From: an uncultured Bacilli bacterium
Lineage (GTDB): Bacteria > Bacillota_I > Bacilli_A > RF39 > UBA660
NCBI GenBank assembly: GCA_910578745.1
Contig: CAJTSN010000055.1
Coordinates: forward strand, 1-8,970
Direction of reading: 5' to 3'
DNA: 8,970 nucleotides
The notes beneath the pieces were generated by a model. The model made no database searches, was not told the origin of the DNA, and saw only the letters and a list, made by a program, of their open reading frames with translations. Both the position numbers and the translations under genes were made by a program. Shown here in pieces: positions 6,202 through 8,970 of the stretch (positions within the stretch are counted from its first letter, which is position 1; every line of letters starts with the position of its first letter).

Positions 6202-8256
6202 TTGGAAATCAAAAAAGGAAAAAATTCTGGAAGTGTTTTGATGAAGATGAAGGGTGTTTTGATTTCTTTTTTTGGTGATTTAGGAAGATATGCAAAAACC
6301 AATATTTTATTTTTAACTTTTGTACTTACTTCTTTAATGAATGGGGTATTGCTTAGAGCCGTTACTGTTAAAAATATTTTTGATATTAGTCCAATTCTTG
6401 CTGATATGGCAGTCATTTTACTAATTGGTAGTTTTGGGTATATCTTTAAACCAAAAAATCAGTTCAGATATTTTATGGTATTTTCTATTATTTTCACATT
6501 GATTTGTGTTGTGAATTCTGTTTATTACAATAATTATGTTTCTTTTGCCTCTTTTTCTCTTTTAAAAAGTTCTACACAATTATTGGGAGTGACCGATGCA
6601 GTCGTTGAAAATGTGATGGAATTAAAAGATTTTATGTTCTTATTTCAAATCGTTATTTTACTTTTTGTACATCGTTATTTAAAGGGAAAAGGCTATTATG
6701 AGAAGGTAGCAAAATTAGAGGTAGGAAAAGAAAGGCTACTAAATACAGTTGTTGTTGGTTTAATTACTTTGGGATTTTTTATTTCTACTTTAACATCTAC
6801 TGACATCGGAAGGTTAAATAAGCAGTGGAATCCAAACTTAATTATGATGAAATTTGGAGCTTATACTTATCAATTTAATGATTTATTTGCGACTTTGAAA
6901 TCAGAAATTAACCCTTTATTTGGTTATGATGAAGCTGCGAAAACATTTAGAGAATATTATAGTGAGGATAAAGAGAGACAAACCAATGCCTATACAGATA
7001 TTTTTAAGGGGAAAAATGTGATTGCGATTCATGCTGAAAGTATTCAAAACTTTTTATTAGAAACTTCCTTTAATGGCGAATATGTGACACCAAATCTGCG
7101 CAGACTAGCAAGTGAAGGTTTATACTTTTCTAATTTCTATGCCCAAGAGAGTGTGGGAACTTCTAGTGATTCAGAGTTTACATATTCAACCTCTCTTTTA
7201 CCGGCAAGTAGGGGAACTGTTTTTGTCAATTATTTTGATAGAGATTATACGTCCATTCAAAAATTATTAAAAGAACAGGACTATTATGTTTTTAGTATGC
7301 ATGGAAACAACTGTACGTTTTGGAATAGAAATGCAGCACATATGAGTTTAGGTTATGATAAATTTTATTGTCATAAAGAAAGTTATCAGTTAGATGAAAA
7401 GATAGGTCTAGGTTTATCGGATAAATCCTTCTTTAACCAGTCTACACAGATTATCAAACAAATAAAAGAAGAACATTCAAAATTTTATGGAACGATGATT
7501 ATGTTATCCAACCATACACCGTTTAATGATGATGGAACAGCTTATAGTGCGTTCGATGTAACCGCAAAATATACGATTGTAAATGAAGAGGGAATTGAAG
7601 AAGAAAAAGTAGCTCCTTATTTAGAGGGTACAAAACTAGGATACTATTTTAAATCTGCGCATTATGCGGATGAAGCTTTAGGCGAATTTATAAATTCTTT
7701 AGATGAGGCTGGAGTTTTAGAGAATACAGTTCTTGTCATTTATGGAGATCATGATGCGAAATTAAAAAAGTCAGAATATAATCGATTTTATAATTATAAT
7801 CCAAAAGAGGATGATTTATTAGATGAAAGTGATCCAAATTATGTAAAGGTTGATTACTATCAATATGAGTTGAATCGTAGTGTACCGCTTATTATTTGGA
7901 CAAAAGACAAAAAATATCAAAAGACAGTTGATGAGGCTATGGGAATGATTGATGTGCTTCCAACTCTTGGAAATATGTTAGGCATCTATAATAAATATGC
8001 GCTTGGCACTGATATTTTTTCTCTAAAGGAAGATGAACATAACGTAGTTGTTTTTCCTGATGGAAACTGGCTTACAAATACGATGTATTATAATAGAAGT
8101 AAAGAAGAGGTCAAACTATTAGATCCTGAGGAAACAATTCGTACTGAATTTGTTGAGAAAAATAAGGCATATGCCGAGCAATTAATTTCTATATCAGATT
8201 CTATCATTGTACATGATTTAATTAAAAAAGTAGGAAAAGAAAATAAAGGGGAATAG
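6202..8256 (+). CDS. ltaS: Lipoteichoic acid synthase (LtaS-type, sulfatase fold)
   Basis: LtaS enzymes transfer glycerol phosphate from phosphatidylglycerol to the growing lipoteichoic acid chain on the outer face of the membrane. With the TTG start the product has 684 residues; Staphylococcus aureus LtaS has 646. Five membrane helices fall at about 32-53, 64-82, 89-109, 142-158 and 179-198, followed by the extracytoplasmic domain. Family motifs are IHAESIQNF (metal ligand Glu279), TPNLRRLASEGLYFSNFY, SDSEF (322-326), SRGTVF, MHGNNCTFWNR (His367, Trp374 and Arg376, substrate-site positions), LSNHTPF (His438) and YGDHD (metal ligands Asp516 and His517). The nucleophile segment, GKTSD in S. 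aureus, reads GTSSD, so Ser321 occupies the threonine position. It has its own promoter, and the next gene begins two bases after the stop. LtaS paralogues with primase-like or stress roles exist, so the exact family role is inferred. Confidence 0.9.
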   Translation: MEIKKGKNSGSVLMKMKGVLISFFGDLGRYAKTNILFLTFVLTSLMNGVLLRAVTVKNIFDISPILADMAVILLIGSFGYIFKPKNQFRYFMVFSIIFTLICVVNSVYYNNYVSFASFSLLKSSTQLLGVTDAVVENVMELKDFMFLFQIVILLFVHRYLKGKGYYEKVAKLEVGKERLLNTVVVGLITLGFFISTLTSTDIGRLNKQWNPNLIMMKFGAYTYQFNDLFATLKSEINPLFGYDEAAKTFREYYSEDKERQTNAYTDIFKGKNVIAIHAESIQNFLLETSFNGEYVTPNLRRLASEGLYFSNFYAQESVGTSSDSEFTYSTSLLPASRGTVFVNYFDRDYTSIQKLLKEQDYYVFSMHGNNCTFWNRNAAHMSLGYDKFYCHKESYQLDEKIGLGLSDKSFFNQSTQIIKQIKEEHSKFYGTMIMLSNHTPFNDDGTAYSAFDVTAKYTIVNEEGIEEEKVAPYLEGTKLGYYFKSAHYADEALGEFINSLDEAGVLENTVLVIYGDHDAKLKKSEYNRFYNYNPKEDDLLDESDPNYVKVDYYQYELNRSVPLIIWTKDKKYQKTVDEAMGMIDVLPTLGNMLGIYNKYALGTDIFSLKEDEHNVVVFPDGNWLTNTMYYNRSKEEVKLLDPEETIRTEFVEKNKAYAEQLISISDSIIVHDLIKKVGKENKGE

Positions 8257-8258
8257 AA

Positions 8259-8891
8259 ATGAAAGAAAAAAAACGTCGAATAAAAACTGGACCAATTGTA
8301 TGTTTATTTTTGATTTTCATTTTTGGAATTTTGATATATTGTGTTTTTGAACTTTTAGGAAGTCTTAAAACAGATGAGCCAAAAGAAATAAAAATTGTGA
8401 ATCAGATTGAATCTTATAAATATAGTTTAGATGAAAATGATTCTGCCTATGTATCCGATGTATTTAAAAAATTAAAGGAAGAACTTGAAAAGGAAGAAAA
8501 AGAGGAAGAAAAGTATGCTTCCTTGTTATCACAAATCTTTTTAGCCGATTTTTTTACCTTAAATAGTGCTACTAATAAAAATGATATAGGGGGAACTCAG
8601 TTCGTTTTATCCACTTATAGGGATACATTTATAAAAAAGGCGAAGGATACTGTCTATCGTTATGTGGAAAACAATCTATATAAGGATAGACAACAAGAAC
8701 TACCCATTGTAAGCAAAGTCGATGTGAAAAAGATAGAAAAAAAAGCATATACTACAGATAAATTGACAGATGCAAATGCTTATTATGTCACATGTGAAAT
8801 ACATTATAAGGAAGAATTAGGGTATCAAGTGTATGCCAATTTGATATTGGTACATAACGACAATAAATTAGAAGTGGCTGTTATGAAATAA
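8259..8891 (+). CDS. Membrane-anchored protein of unknown function, downstream of ltaS
   Basis: I do not recognise this 210-residue protein. It has a basic N-terminus (MKEKKRRIKTG), one hydrophobic helix at about 12-34, and a domain predicted to lie outside the membrane. A highly charged Lys/Glu stretch (about 70-86, with EKEEKEEEK inside) could form a short coiled coil or helix. Then comes a hydrophobic segment LLSQIFLADFFTL (89-101), a helical part with TYRDTFIKKAKDTVYRYVEN (119-138), and a strand-rich C-terminus ending LEVAVMK. There is no lipobox or catalytic motif. The ATG at 8259 follows the ltaS stop by two bases and has AAGGGGAA at 8246-8253, so co-translation with ltaS is likely. A role in assembly or regulation of lipoteichoic acid synthesis is inference from the operon only. 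A strong terminator follows directly. Confidence 0.85.
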   Translation: MKEKKRRIKTGPIVCLFLIFIFGILIYCVFELLGSLKTDEPKEIKIVNQIESYKYSLDENDSAYVSDVFKKLKEELEKEEKEEEKYASLLSQIFLADFFTLNSATNKNDIGGTQFVLSTYRDTFIKKAKDTVYRYVENNLYKDRQQELPIVSKVDVKKIEKKAYTTDKLTDANAYYVTCEIHYKEELGYQVYANLILVHNDNKLEVAVMK

Positions 8892-8914
8892 ACTTAGTGT
8901 GTGCTAAGTTTTTT
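8891..8914 (+). terminator. Rho-independent terminator of the ltaS unit
   Basis: AACTTAG (8891-8897) and CTAAGTT (8904-8910) pair perfectly around a TGTGTG loop. The T-run covers 8909-8914. The stem begins at the last base of the stop codon of the preceding gene. A further CTTAG at 8915-8919 could compete for the CTAAG arm. Confidence 0.85.
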
Positions 8915-8947
8915 CTTAGAATTTAAATTTTTAGGAGAATTCCCCTT

Positions 8948-8970
8948 ATGAAAAAGACTAGGTGTAATTG
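8948..8970 (+). CDS. Start of a further gene, possibly DNA-3-methyladenine glycosylase I (3' end outside window)
   Basis: Only seven full codons are visible (MKKTRCN) plus TG of the eighth. AGGAGA at 8933-8938 is nine bases before the ATG, a good ribosome binding site. The ATG lies 56 bases after the previous stop and beyond a terminator, but I see no clear promoter in the gap. Members of the Tag family (removal of 3-methyladenine from alkylated DNA) often begin M-x-RC-x-W; the seven residues fit this if the next codon is TGG. That identity is a guess from a very short stretch, whereas the presence of a start here is better supported. Confidence 0.4.

Noticed and set aside
6198..6416. Antisense frame over the ltaS start
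   Set aside because: Overlaps the ltaS promoter-proximal coding region on the opposite strand and has no supporting signals.
1..8970. CRISPR array, insertion sequence, tRNA or a new multi-gene defence system
   Set aside because: No regularly spaced direct repeats, no terminal inverted repeats flanking a transposase, no cloverleaf, and no nuclease, helicase or toxin-like genes were seen. The genes are metabolic and envelope-related.

Overview
The window comes from a low-G+C Gram-positive bacterium (Bacillota). Most genes are strongly A+T-rich, start codons are preceded by AGGTGA-type Shine-Dalgarno sequences, and there is a polyglycerolphosphate lipoteichoic acid synthase and a YunB-type sporulation protein. 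This fits a spore-forming or formerly spore-forming member of the Bacilli or a related uncultured gut lineage. That placement is inference from composition and gene content; there is no rRNA here.

Layout. (1) Bases 1-554 hold the 3' end of a gene whose product carries a motif typical of phage tail-fibre or secreted proteins. It is richer in G+C than the rest and is followed by a terminator (591-620). (2) A good extended -10 promoter (622-650) starts a two-gene unit, pyruvate kinase (670-2085) and a GH31 glycosidase-like protein (2107-4542), closed by a weak hairpin plus T-run near 4546-4574. (3) A gene for a tandem-CBS protein (4625-5080) lies on the minus strand, convergent with the GH31 gene and divergent from yunB (5146-5889). 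(4) About 260 bases with no supported gene follow. (5) A strong promoter (6149-6177) starts a second two-gene unit, an LtaS-type enzyme (6202-8256, TTG start) and a small membrane-anchored protein of unknown function (8259-8891), closed by a clear terminator (8891-8914). (6) The first seven codons of another gene begin at 8948; they resemble the start of DNA-3-methyladenine glycosylase I, but too little is visible to be sure.

How the genes fit together: the first unit is central carbon metabolism (pyruvate kinase) with a carbohydrate-active-enzyme relative. The second half is cell-envelope biology (YunB in sporulation, LtaS in lipoteichoic acid polymerisation, and an envelope-anchored partner). 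I found no CRISPR array, insertion sequence, tRNA or rRNA, and no sign of a whole new multi-gene system. The interest lies in unusual active-site substitutions in three recognisable enzymes: GH31 acid/base Asp to Lys; pyruvate kinase Ser and Glu at two monovalent-cation-class positions; and Ser at the LtaS nucleophile position.
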